A stretch of DNA of 64,000 bases from Acanthacorydalis orientalis (GCA_034766995.1 CM068313.1:29626825-29690824); one strand, 5' to 3'. Positions 23,285 to 35,029 are shown, numbered from the stretch's first letter. Notes: generated from the letters alone by a model not told the origin. Translations and numbers: made by a program.

Positions 23285-24850
23285 GAACAGATTTTAATTT
23301 TGTCTACAAACAGACATAAGGCATAAAATACGCATTAGTTAGCATATAATTATTGCTAGATTTTAAATTATCTGTGTATTTTAATCAGGAAAACCCGTTT
23401 CTTCAGTGGTTTTTTGGATTTTTTCGGTATCTATTGTGAAATAATTTTAATTTTGTCTTTAAATACACATAAATCATCAAAATACGCATCAACCAGTATG
23501 AATTAACTGCCAGATTTTACATTATTCTTATATTTTCAGCGAGAAAAACGTACGTTTTCAGCGGTTTTTTGATTTTTTCGGTATTCATTGTCGATCGATT
23601 TAGTTTTGTCTAGAAATCTATATAAATCATTAGATAGAATACGCATCGAGCAGTATGAATTATTTGCCAGATTTTACATAATTGGACATTTTCAGCAAGA
23701 AAAAGTCGTTTTTCAGCGGTTTTATAGATTTTTTCGGTACCCATTTTGGACAGATTTCAATTATTTTTTTACTAATAAGAATAAAGCATTAAAATACTCA
23801 TCGATCAATATATAATTATTGTCTGATTTAAATAATTTGACTATTTTAATCACGAAAAACGCTTTATTTCATCTTTTTTTGTACTTTTCGCTAGTAATGC
23901 AGAAAGATTTTAATTTTGTTTACAAACAGACATAAGATATCAAAATACGCATCGATTAGTATATTATTAATGTCAAATTTTAATTAATGTGGATATTTTA
24001 AGCAGGAAAAATCCATTTTCTTAGCGGGTTTTTGTAATTTTTCTGTATCTATTGTGGACAGATTTTCATTTTTCTACAAATTGACATAAATCATAAATAT
24101 ACGCATTGACCAGTATGAATTCATTTGCAGATTTTACATAATTTGTATACTTTAAGCAAGAAAAACGCGTTTTTTTTTGATTTTTTCGGTATCTGCTTTA
24201 GACAGACTTCAATTTTATCTACAAATAAACATAAAGCATTAAAATACGCATTGGTCAGTATATAATTATTCTTAGATTTTAAATAATTTGACTTTTTTAA
24301 ATAAGAAAACACGTTTTTTCAGCGGTTTTGGATTTTTTTTTGTATCTATTATGGTCTGATTTTAATTTTGTCTACAAATAGAAATGAAGCATCAAAATAC
24401 CCATCGAATAGTATGAATAAATTGTCAGATTTTAAATAACTTGGATATTTTAAACAAGAAAAATGCGATTTTCGGTGGTTTTCTGAACTTTTTCAATATC
24501 TATTATAGACCGATTTTAATTCTGTCTACACATAGACATAAAGCATAAAAAAAACGCATCGATAAGTATGAATTAATTGTCAGATTTTAAATAATTTGTA
24601 TATTTTAAGTAAGAAAAACATGTTTTTTCACCGGTTTTTCGAACTTTTTCAATATCTATTGTAAACCGATTTTAATTTTGTGTAAGATTTGATATAACAT
24701 TTTAAATTACGCATCGATCAGTATGAATAAATTCCCAGATTTTAAATAATTTGTATATTTTCAGCAAGAAAACATGTTTATTTATCGGTTTTTTCATTTT
24801 TTCGGTATCAGTTGTGGACTGATTATAATTCTGTCTATTAGTTGACATGC
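23285..24850 (-). repeat. Diverged family A relics, about 154-bp monomer, about 11 copies
   Basis: The anchor GATTTTAATTTTGTCT and its variants recur at about 23292, 23445, 23598, 23754, 23908, 24063, 24207, 24359, 24513, 24669 and 24822, a period of about 154 bp. Each copy also carries ATACGCATCGA(C)CAGTATGAAT, AATTTG.ATATTTTAAGCAAGAAAAACG and TTTTTTCGGTATCTATTGT. These are the same modules, in the same order, as the reverse arms of the family A blocks. They lack the GCGGATAT segment and the C-tract. I read them as the ancestral monomer. Short ORFs inside are chance frames. Confidence 0.88.
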
Positions 24851-24859
24851 AACATGAAC

Positions 24860-25430
24860 AACATTTTTTGCCCAATCGGTGTCGTATATTAGACATGACC
24901 ACTGTCGTACAGATTGTGTAAAAAAGAAAGTGGAATTCTTTGATGACAAATTTTGACGACATATTTTTTTAATAATCCAATGTTTGCAGAAATAATGTCA
25001 CTGGTAATTAATGAATGAAAATATATAGGTAAGTAGATAATTTTTGCCCAATCGTTGTCGAATATTAGACATGACCTCAGCCGTATATGGCAAAAAAAAA
25101 TAAATGTCAATCTGACCATATTTTGCTGACATATTTTTCACAACAATCCAATGTCTGCAGAACGAATGTCACTGGTAATCAATGAATGGAAACATATATG
25201 TAAGTGAATATTATTTCTCCAATCGGTGTCATATAATAGACTAGGCCTCAGTCTCACAGTTTGTAGGCAAAAAAATTAAATTTCTTTGTGATCAAATTTT
25301 AATGATGCTTTGTCACTACAATCCACAATATATGTAGAATACATACACTGATAATGAATTTAAAAATATAGGTAAGTAGATAATTTTTGTCCTATCGGTG
25401 TCATAAAATATTATTTGTTTTCTTTCGATA
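24860..25430. repeat. Satellite family C, about 173-bp monomer, about 4 copies
   Basis: The anchor CCAATCGGTGTC (or CCTATCGGTGTC) recurs at 24872, 25048, 25219 and 25391, with steps of 176, 171 and 172. Shared segments include TATTAGACATGACC, TTTTGACGACATATTTTT, ACAATCCAATGT.TGCAGAA, AATGTCACTGGTAAT and ATAGGTAAGTAGATAAT. Copies are substantially diverged. Confidence 0.85.
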
Positions 25431-25760
25431 GACCTTGGATTTTACGAAAAAAAATGTCGCCAAATTTTGCGATGTACAATTTTTAAGTTTTTTGGCAAAC
25501 AACCTATGCATCACTGCTCCTGTTTGACATTAACGTTTGAAAGGAAATTGATTTTTATACTAACCCATATTTTGGCCATTCATTAAATCCTACTATTATA
25601 AATTCAGCAGACTGAAATTTAGGAAAAAAATGTCATCAAAATTTGGTCATGCAAGAAATCTAATTATTTGGACGACAATTTATATAGCAGCACTCGTTTT
25701 TGACATTTATATTTGAAAAGACTATAAATTCTTTACAAACAAAAAGTTATCAATTCATGA
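25431..25760. repeat. Two copies of a roughly 176-bp unit (family D, possibly decayed C)
   Basis: GACATT followed by (A/T)ACGTTTGAAA-like sequence recurs at 25526 and 25702. Other shared segments are AAAAAAATGTC(G/A)(C/T)CAAA, GGACGACAA/GGCAAACAA and GCA(T/G)CACT. Parts such as GTC.TCAAATTTT resemble family C, so this may be the outermost, most decayed C. Confidence 0.6.
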
Positions 25761-26639
25761 AATGCTACGCGAATTCGATATTATTCTAAATATTTAATAC
25801 ACTTTGTAAATAAAACACTTTAAACAATTAAGTATTTGAAATAAAAATTAAAAAAGCACATACATTTTTATATTTGACGTATAGAAAGAATAAGACCGAA
25901 CTGAGCTCTGAACTGCCATTTCATTAACGAATAAAAAAAACAGGTCTTAGGATTAATAAAATAATAAAATATATTTTTACTTATAACTGAATCGAACTTT
26001 TGTGGAATAATACATATGAATAATTATTTTTTTCCAATTATATCGTTTAAGAACATGAAATATAATTGCATGAATTTATTTTATAAGTTATTCGCTTTCA
26101 ATGCTTTACATTAACTAGCCTGTAATAGAGTATAATTATTTTCATGTTTTAATTGCAAATACGATTTGGATGTACTTTTTTATATGAAAAATATTTATTG
26201 GACAAACCAAAATTTTCGTATAAAAATTAGTTACAATTTTAAAATATATTGAATGATTAAGGCTTGCATTTTTATTGTATACAAATTTGAAAAAAAATAT
26301 ATATTTTTTATCAATGTTCTAATTTATGGTCAATCTCATTTTTTATAATGTACCGTTTTGAAAACAATTAATCCAAATAAATACCTTATAATAACTAATT
26401 ATTATATCACAAAAAGTATGATTCTATGTTGAACATATTTAAAATAAGTCAATCGAGCGTAACACGATTATTGGGGACTAAGAATGATCGTGAGAATAGT
26501 TGTATTTGTGAATGTCATATACAATTAAGAACTGTTGAAGAATACGTTGTATTTTTTTCTAATGAATATTCTGCCTCTAATAACAACTTTGTTTTTATTA
26601 TCTTCGTGAATGTTCTTTTTCTACTGATATTTCCGTTTT
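25761..26639. other. AT-rich DNA, no supported gene
   Basis: The satellites end here. One ATG-started frame (26,426-26,644, 72 codons) has a Phe/Val/Ile-rich tail and resembles nothing I know. Its length can arise by chance. Confidence 0.6.
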
Positions 26640-26990
26640 TGTAACATAAACTGCCAATGATGAATGATTGAATCGGTTTTAGGTTATGTTCACAATATTA
26701 ATCTTGATGGACGGCTTCCGTGGCCAAGTTAATTTATCAATCAACATCGGCTTCTGTGACTCAATTCTTCATATCTTTTTGTTAGCGGCAAATATTTTTA
26801 TAATACTTATATTGCGCTAATAGGGCGGTGTGTTGGCAAAAAAGTCAGTTAATTAGACGGTGTTCTAATTTGATTCATCGTGATCGTTCATATTGCTGCA
26901 ACGACTTCCAAATAATCGTAATTAAACTGATATAGTAGTTTGAATATGTGGCATAGTTACAATTTGATGGGAACATAACGTAATTATGTA
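26640..26990. other. GC-richer island 1 (conserved-element-like)
   Basis: GC is higher than in the flanks and there are no simple repeats. It contains GACGGCTTCCGTGGCC and TAGGGCGGTGTGTTGGC, with homeodomain-type TTAATTA and GTAATTAAAC cores. No splice-bounded open frame was found. A conserved non-coding regulatory element is the best guess. Confidence 0.35.
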
Positions 26991-27540
26991 TTTATCGTAC
27001 ACATACTCGTCATTTAGATTTAATCAAAAGTTGAAGTGAATTCTCATACATTTATCAAGTAAAAATAAATAAAAAAATACTCGTATCTTTTAATGAATGG
27101 CTATAATAAAAAAAAAACACGTTCACTCAAGTGACACCTGCTCTTTGAATGCTCTTTGAATTAGATTCAAAAGTTCTTCTAGGATGTTTATATAATTATT
27201 TAATTGGAATTTCCTTTGAATTTATTATTTGATTTAACCTTTTTAATTTAATACCTACATTAGCACAATTTTTACGGGTAATTATCAAAATTATATGTTA
27301 ATTATTTTTACGGAATTTAAAGAAAAGTAAATTGAAAGTTACTTAAGATAAATTATTCTAATTTATTTAGAACGGATCACATCTTTTATATAAATTTACA
27401 GTTCTGATTTTGCAAAGCAAAATAAAAAACAACGACTTTAACGCACTGTGTTAGGAACTGTGTATATATTTTTAATTTGTAATAACATATATGTATTTAT
27501 AAAAATTAAGTTAAAAATACATTGTACATCTATAAGATAA
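26991..27540. other. AT-rich DNA, nothing recognised
   Basis: There is no open frame, repeat or RNA signal beyond short A/T runs. A local duplication, TGCTCTTTGAA twice, lies at about 27,138-27,160. Confidence 0.6.
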
Positions 27541-27602
27541 AATGATACATGAACATAAACTCACACACAAAAATACACACACAAGAATACATACAAAAGA
27601 AT

Positions 27603-27667
<65 letters not shown>
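27541..27667. repeat. Compound microsatellite (CA-rich then (CA)n(TA)n)
   Basis: An irregular ACACACAAAAATAC / AGAATACA stretch leads into (CA)12-13 and then about 20 TA units. Confidence 0.95.
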
Positions 27668-27674
<7 letters not shown>

Positions 27675-27784
27675 GTGTTGAATAATATAATATTTTTTTA
27701 TTTTAGTTATATATTACTTAAAAATCGTTAAGAAATTTTTCCTTTCGAATAAATTATTAAAAATGCTATATTAGCAATATATAG

Positions 27785-28058
27785 ACAGTGGAGTGAAAAT
27801 GTGTGTTATGAATTCGTATTATTGAAAAATCATTTAACATTTTTTCACTAGAACGAAGTAAATTTTAATTTCATGCAATGTATATATATATATATATATA
27901 TGTATACTTCAAATAAATTTTTTGTTCTTAATATATCTGAATATTGATCTATTAGACAATATTTGATATTTTTAGGTTATGAAAAACAACCTATAAAATT
28001 GTATCGATTTTAATGCTATACGATACTATTTTTAAATTATACAATAATATTGTTTTAG

Positions 28059-28094
<36 letters not shown>

Positions 28095-28328
28095 ATATTA
28101 TAAGCAAGTGGAAAATGTTACTAATGACAAATATTATTTTTAAACAATTAGTACATAGTTATGATTAATAAATAATCAATTACTTATGCAATTTTCTATT
28201 TTTGTTGGTTTTTTAGACTTATTAATTTTTGTTTACAGATGCACTTTTGATAAGAATTTACAATATTAATGTGTTAAGAGGACGAAATGTTTCAAAGTAT
28301 TTTTGAGTGTGTGTGTAGTTGATGTGCA

Positions 28329-28373
<45 letters not shown>

Positions 28374-28651
28374 TAATAGTGTGATTGTTAAAAGATAAAT
28401 CATTACATACCTTTTTCATTAATATTTTTTCCATATTATTGTTATTCAAATCTCGAAGAACACAATGATTTTTATTAATAATGGTTAATTTATGATTACT
28501 TATGTCAATAACTGTGTTTTTAAAACAAAAATATATTTTATTGTTAAATATACAACCTATTGAAATACTTTACTTAAACATTAAATTTCATCAAATTAAA
28601 AAATGAATATAAAAGATATACTTTTATAAAATAAAGAAATTATGCACATAA

Positions 28652-28705
<54 letters not shown>

Positions 28706-29016
28706 ATTAATATTAAAAAGAATTTGAACATTTGAATAAATTTTATTAAATTTTTGTAATATTAGTATATTTTCTAAAACAAACATTGTGTACTTTAAGA
28801 CTGTCATCAACAGCGTCAAAATCAAAACACTTATAGGTTATTTTTCATAACCTAATATCAGATATTTTCTTGAAGAGTAATATTCATATTTTTTAGAACA
28901 TAAAAAATTGTTGATATATATTTTATATGAAATTAAATTTTACCTTCGTTTAAGTATAAACATCTAAAATGATTTTTAAGGAACACAAATTCACAACACA
29001 CCTTTTCACTCCACTG
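27785..29016. mobile_element. Tc1/mariner-like non-autonomous element with about 300-bp TIRs
   Basis: The left end near 27,787 (CAGTGGAGTGAAAATGTGTG) and the right end near 29,016 (reverse complement CAGTGGAGTGAAAAGGTGTG) match with one mismatch in 20. Pairing continues inward through TTTAATTTCAT, the AGGTTATGAAAAACAACCTAT segment and ATTGTTTTAGAAA, about 300 bp in all, at perhaps 75-85% identity by eye. TA flanks the right end and lies two bases outside the left one. CAGT ends and TA targets are typical of the Tc1/mariner superfamily. No transposase frame remains. Four (TA)n tracts (27,881, 28,064, 28,331 and 28,652) lie inside, two of them at the inner ends of the arms. Confidence 0.72.
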
Positions 29017-29246
29017 TATATATATTATTAATAAAGCTTTGAGAGAATTTTGAACTAAGAGAAAAATGTTTAACGAACTTTAAAAAATTATAACTAAAAT
29101 CAATACATATGATATTATTCAACACATATAGTACAAATGTATCATACGTGAAAATATAAATGAACAATTAAATATTCTCAAACACAAACACGTGAATGGT
29201 TGGTATATAGTACCAGCATTTTTCAAAATTTTTCCATCTCTGTTAT
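29017..29246. other. AT-rich DNA, nothing recognised
   Basis: This is the flank to the right of the transposon. No ORF or motif is seen. Confidence 0.5.
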
Positions 29247-29326
29247 AATTTATATATATATATGTACATATTATATATATATATAGTACATATTATATAT
29301 ATTAGTACATATTATATATATATATA

Positions 29327-29384
<58 letters not shown>

Positions 29385-29385
29385 A
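29247..29385. repeat. Interrupted (TA)n with TGTACATAT/AGTACATAT interruptions
   Basis: TA tracts are broken four times by GTACATATTA-like steps, followed by a pure tract of about 40 bp. Confidence 0.93.
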
Positions 29386-29759
29386 CAAAAAAAAATGATG
29401 TCAGATGTGAATATGACTGAAAAGAAAAAAATTAGTATTATAAACGAATATTATTTCTTTCAAAATTTATTTATAAATGGAGCTTTATATGAACTTAAAA
29501 TCATTTCAGACTTATGAATTATCAGAAAAATAAATAGCAAGTATTCTATAATATATTTTAATTAAATTAAATCATAAAATATATTGAAGAACAGTTACAT
29601 ACCATATTCTAGCATAACTACATGTAAATACATAACTAAACAAATATTTTTAAATTTACAAAGTTACTTGATAACTAAAATAATTATTCTGCAATAGAAT
29701 GAAGTTAGAGGTCAGGGTTTTCAAAATTAGTTAGATGACTTACGTTTTAATTAGAAATA
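29386..29759. other. AT-rich DNA, nothing recognised
   Basis: No gene or repeat signal is visible. Confidence 0.5.
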
Positions 29760-30070
29760 TTATGATTAAAATAACTAAATGGTTAATTAGCATCGCCTTA
29801 AGTGAACTGCTCACAATGTGCAACTAATCACCGGATCATGTTGTGTATTCCTGTCCGTGAACAACTTCATTACACAGGAATGTGATCATAAAATTTTAAA
29901 TATATTATATTTTCTCGATGTGGTCTTTATTAATGCAACACTTGCATGCACCGTTCTAGCTAAAATAAAAATGAAAATATAAAATGTGTTTTTGCATTAG
30001 TCGGTAATTGATGTTTGTAGTTACACTTTGTAGACTTTGTTGCCTGTAATGATCAAATATTATTGAAAAA
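29760..30070. other. GC-richer island 2 with a paired ATTCCTGT/ACAGGAAT dyad
   Basis: ATTCCTGT at 29,847-29,854 and its exact complement ACAGGAAT at 29,874-29,881 form an inverted pair. AGGAATGTG contains a TEAD/Scalloped-like GGAATG core. Further specific sequence (CATGCACCGTTCTAGC, TTGTTGCCTGTAATG) follows. It is probably regulatory. No credible frame is present. Confidence 0.35.
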
Positions 30071-30553
30071 TATAATGATATATGACGTACAATAACTGAC
30101 AAGTGTATCTTATGTCGATCTCGATTAATGTGAAATAGATTATGTTAATTTTTTACTTATAAATATAGAATAAAAATTCAATTATATAAACTGTCATTTG
30201 TTTTCTAAATTTTTAAGGAAATTAAAAAAATAATACAAAATAAATAACTTAAATTCTATATCATCAGTTTATTTATAAAAATAAATGTAAGAGATTTTTA
30301 TTTATATTATGGCGATTTATTTGTATACAAAAGAATTAGATTAATTTTGTAATAAATCTATCCATTTTACTTTTACTAAAAAGTTTTAAACAGACACCTT
30401 CCTGTTTAATATTACAAGATAAAACATCCGTTTGTCAGGTTATGTTACATTTCTGACAAACTTTAGTTTCAAATTTCCACAACATTTAAATAAGTTTTTA
30501 TACCTTCACAGGAAGTTGCAAATAAATTAAATAGATTATTGAACTAAATTTAC

Positions 30554-30611
<58 letters not shown>
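30554..30611. repeat. (TA)n microsatellite, about 28 units
   Basis: A pure TA run. Confidence 0.97.
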
Positions 30612-30613
<2 letters not shown>

Positions 30614-31254
30614 TCGTAACGTTAAAAAATCGTTTTCGTTTATTACATATTTAGATGATATTATTCTGAAGTCGAATTTGTGTTATAATATTGTCAAGTT
30701 ACAGTATGAAAATCGTTCAAACAAATTAACTAATCCAAAATATATTGATCATCAGCTTTACACGTTATTAATCATGTATAACTATTTTGTTCGCTTTTTA
30801 AGAGTAATAATAAATATTTTATATTATTTCTTAGGACATAAAATTTTGAACATTAATTTCAGTTTTCAAGTTTTTTGACTCATCTCTCGAAAATAAATAA
30901 TTTTAGTATTAAAAAAATATATTGATATAACTTTCTTTTATGATAGTTATAATTTTTTTAAAAAAATATAAGTGTAATGAAATTAAATGATTGAATACGA
31001 GGCCTATATTATATGTATATTTTTTTTATTCGTATTTGATTTTGTTATTTTAATGTGTACTAAAGTATTATCATTGACCAAATGTTAATGTTAATTCATC
31101 AACCAAGCATATTATAAATCAAATGAGGATTAATCAGGAACAATCTTAAATACCTCTAAATTGTAATCATATATATATTTCAAACCGTCTATTAAAAATA
31201 ACGAACACTTTATCGGCAAGTTTTTAAATAATTATGTACATATGTAATGTGTAA
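30612..31254. other. AT-rich DNA, nothing recognised
   Basis: One 66-codon frame at 30,678 lacks a plausible start and any motif. No other signal is present. Confidence 0.5.
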
Positions 31255-31640
31255 GCGTACATTTAGCATTTTGGGCCCATTTGGTACCCTTTATTACATA
31301 TTATGAGTGATTGACATCACAAAAGTGTTTGTATATGGTCTGAACACTGACGGTGGCTCATTATAAAGAAAGTTTAAATGATGTTTCTTTTTTTGTAATC
31401 AGATACCACGATCTCATAAACACTTTTATATTATGTGCATATAATATACTGACAGAGATATCTGACTCAGGATTTAGTCCGGTGATGCCAGTGGTAGTCA
31501 TATCGCCCACATATCAACTGTATGTGTGTTTTTGTTTTCAAAATCTTAATCTTGAAATGTTATATGCATAACACAGGTCACTACTTCAATAACCTTAACT
31601 TTAACTGGTTTTTGAAGTATATATACATACAGTTGACGGT
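31255..31640. other. GC-richer island 3 with GTGATTGACATCAC
   Basis: GTGAT-TGAC-ATCAC at 31,307-31,320 is a dyad that contains TGATTGACA, close to the Exd/Pbx-Meis composite site. TCAACTGTATGT near 31,516 and ACATACAGTTGA near 31,625 form an exact 12-bp inverted pair about 100 bp apart. A 72-codon frame (31,353-31,571) starts only at GTG. Confidence 0.35.
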
Positions 31641-32501
31641 TTTACAAAAATAATGAAAATGTAGATTGTAAATTTAAAACTGGCAAAGAATAAGTTACAA
31701 TATTGTCTTGTTATTATAACTGTTTATTTAAATAACGACCTTCATGTTATTTAAATATTTACAAAATTTTACGAGAATGATGTGCAATTATATGACATTT
31801 TTAAACACAATGAATGTGATCTTTTTATATAGAACATACTTTTATAACAGACTGTTTCTAATATATTAATAATAACCTAAGTTTTATTTTTGTTAATTGT
31901 ACTGAATATTCAATATCACTATTTTAACATATGAAAGCTACCAAAAGCTTTTTCAGTTCTTTTAAAAAGTATAATACTTACCCATCAAATCTCACTCTTT
32001 TCAGTTTAATTCACATGGATACTTTCGATTCATTAATTTAATGAAAGAATACCTTTTTGGTAATAATTTATTTTTCTGCAATTGAACATGTTTATGGACT
32101 CACAGGTTGTGAATTAATCAATGAACTTGTTCGTAAAACTCTTAGTAGCTTTCTATTTCGAATCAATAAATAACATTGAGATTTTTGTTTCAAAAATATA
32201 ATTTATACAAATGATAATTTTTATTAGAACAGTGTCATATTGTAATATTGCAAACATATTTTCAATGAAATAATTGTGCTTTCTCATTTAAAAAATAACT
32301 GAAATTCAAATAAAAATCAAAACACTGTTAATAAATAAAACAAGAATTCAAAAGAATCGATAATCAAAAATGTATTCGATAAAAATTGTCATAAAGAAAT
32401 GATTTATCTTGTTTTATAGTTAACGTATCGCATAAACTATATATGTTTTGCCTAGGCTTATTCACCTGTCATACGAATATTTATTTTTCTGAACACAAAT
32501 G

Positions 32502-32502
<1 letters not shown>
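31641..32502. other. AT-rich DNA, nothing recognised
   Basis: On the minus strand there is a good donor-like GTAAGTATT near 31,984, but all frames upstream of it carry stops. Confidence 0.5.

Positions 32503-32540
<38 letters not shown>
32503..32540. repeat. (TA)n microsatellite
   Basis: About 17 TA units preceded by GTATATGTA. Confidence 0.95.
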
Positions 32541-32622
32541 AACGTACGTCCGTGTGAATATTTATAGAAACACTTTAATAAATCGAATAGCAATTATTTT
32601 CGTTCAATAAATCATCACTTAC

Positions 32623-32675
32623 GTTGATAACAAATCGTGTCAGTATACGATATCAACAATTTATTCGCTGAATCT
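32623..32675 (-). other. Candidate 53-nt internal exon
   Basis: On the minus strand an acceptor-like TGATATTGATTGCAG ends at 32,676 and a consensus donor GTAAGT begins at 32,622. One frame between them is open, with 17 codons reading DSANKLLISYTDTICYQ. No family is recognised. Chance splice-like signals are common in DNA this AT-rich, so support is weak. Confidence 0.2.
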
Positions 32676-32679
32676 CTGC

Positions 32680-33000
32680 AATCAATATCACCGTATGTGT
32701 AGTATGTACTCTTTTGGAAGCAATTAAATTCACTGTAATTGTCTGCATGCATTCAACAACAACAAAACATAATCCCACATACAAACATCGAAATATAATC
32801 GTACACTGGACATCGCTAATCACGCCCACACGTCAACAATTGAAATCGGGCAAAATTTCCATTGGCGACAAGTCTTACAACTTATAGACGGTCCACATGA
32901 ATATGCATGGGAAATTGCACATCATGAAAGTCTTCCTGCATTGATCTCGAAAGGTGTTTGTAGGGACAGTGTCGTGCACGAAAAATAAAATGTAAGTGAA
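32680..33000 (+). other. GC-richer island 4, about 70-codon open frame then GTAAGT
   Basis: From about 32,772 to the TAA near 32,987 one plus frame is uninterrupted for about 70 codons. It includes an acidic, His-rich stretch (GQNFHWRQVLQLIDGPHEYA). There is no ATG in that frame. A perfect donor-like GTAAGT starts at 32,992, just past the stop. It could be a non-coding exon, a pseudo-exon or a conserved non-coding element. The protein is not recognised. Confidence 0.25.
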
Positions 33001-33290
33001 TATATTAATTTTATTAAATAAAAATTAATGATAAATTTGAAGTTAATTTATTTTCAATGATTTATTTTCATAGCAGTGAGAATAAATTAAAATCTAAAAC
33101 ATTATTTTTTAAAAAATAAATAATTTACGAATATTAAAATGTTCTTTACATGTAAACACAAATATTTATTAATTTATTTTTAAACTTTTTGTAAATATTT
33201 AAATGTCAACCCGTGACATTAAAAAACATTATTGCAATCTTCTAATTGACATATTTCTAGAAAAATTAAATATATCTATCTATCAACACA

Positions 33291-33681
<391 letters not shown>

Positions 33682-33756
<75 letters not shown>

Positions 33757-33757
33757 T
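33682..33757. repeat. (TA)n followed by (GA)n
   Basis: About 21 TA units then about 13 GA units. Together with the tract at 33,291 this is probably one microsatellite split by the insertion. Confidence 0.96.
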
Positions 33758-33789
33758 AAAATTTTTAAAATTTTCGAGAATTTTTTATT

Positions 33790-34060
33790 GTTACTATTGG
33801 TCTAATAAGGGGAGGATACGCTCTCGGAAATTGAGTTTGAGATCAAATTTCAGATATTGGTATGGTACCCCAAAGGTATTAATATATTAACATTCTAGCT
33901 TGCACTACCCAGCCATTTTTTTAAAAAAAAAGACTCCAAAGTTTCTGCAGCGACTTATATGAGAAAGATTTTCAACCGTTTTCAACCAGTTTCAGGTTCT
34001 ATTCTCGCGCAGCCCACGCAGTATTTTTTCTTCAACTGAATAATTAATGAATGCATTTAA
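33790..34060. other. Complex-sequence patch, possible old repeat
   Basis: It starts with AAGGGGAGGATACGCTCTCGG and includes GGTATGGTACCCC, CAGCCATTTTTTT and CGCGCAGCCCACGCAG. The start resembles the GGGGAG ends of the neighbouring MITE, but no partner terminus was found. Confidence 0.25.
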
Positions 34061-34498
34061 TGCATTTTATTATATGTTTGCAAAGTGATGCAACAAATTT
34101 AAAAAGTTGTTCAGAATGGGAAAGACAAATTGAAATTTGACAGATTTTAAAATCATCGCGAAATTTCTAATCATAGATCTTCGTTTATCTCGTACTTTTA
34201 TTTCTATTGTGGATTTTACCACTTTCACCTATATTGTCTGAAGTATTTTAAGTATGTAGGCATTCAACACTAATATTTTATTTCACTATTTAACGTAAAA
34301 TAATATATAGTATTCGTAAATAAAGTGATATTTTCAATTAAATTTTCCATTAATATTCTTTGGTTATTAAATCTACCATAATTTTATTCTCATGTATGTA
34401 TATATGAATACAAATATATGTATGCATATATATATATATATATAGTTAGATATTGGACAAAATTATATTTTCACAAATAATCTTTTATTTATATTTAA

Positions 34499-34544
<46 letters not shown>

Positions 34545-35029
34545 GTTTTATATTAAAGATAAATAGTATTAGAACTGACAAATTCTGCACTATTTATTAA
34601 TATTATGCATTATGGCAATAGTTATAATAAGTAATTATTGAAAGAGTGTTAAGACAATTATAATTTTGGTAATAGAACATCTATTAACCATCTATTCATC
34701 TATATGAACGCATTATATATGTGTAATAAGTTCGAATGATAATTTAAAATATGTTTAATGAAAAATGGATTATTCAAACAGCGTTTCTAAACATATTACA
34801 CATATAAACAAATATATATATATACGAGTATATATATAATTTCTGTGTGAGTTTGTAAGTATGGATGCGAGTGTAATTGTGTAAATATAAATATATAGTT
34901 TTGAATTTTAATGAAAAAAATAATTTAAATTATCTGTCTTATTTAGAATACCGCTAGATTTGTTATTAAAAATGCTATTATAATGCGAAATAAACTATGA
35001 GAATTAAATATCCATTGTTGTTACGCTAC
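34061..35029. other. AT-rich DNA with short TA tracts
   Basis: TA tracts lie at about 34,421-34,444, 34,501-34,541 and 34,811-34,837. Nothing else is recognised. Confidence 0.6.

Noticed and set aside
24121..25119. Minus-strand frames of 63-86 codons
   Set aside because: They lie across diverged family A and C satellite copies and are not conserved between copies.
25025..25382. Repeated AGGTAAGTAGATAAT donor-like motifs
   Set aside because: They recur because they belong to the family C satellite unit. No exon-like frame precedes them.
26426..26644. 72-codon ATG frame
   Set aside because: It has no motif, a biased Phe/Ile/Val tail, and a length compatible with chance. It is kept only as a note in the gap entry.
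31353..31571. 72-codon frame in island 3
   Set aside because: It starts at GTG, which is not credible for a nuclear eukaryotic gene, and no acceptor stands before it.
31900..32080. Minus-strand donor GTAAGTATT with an upstream CAG
   Set aside because: All three frames between the signals contain stops.
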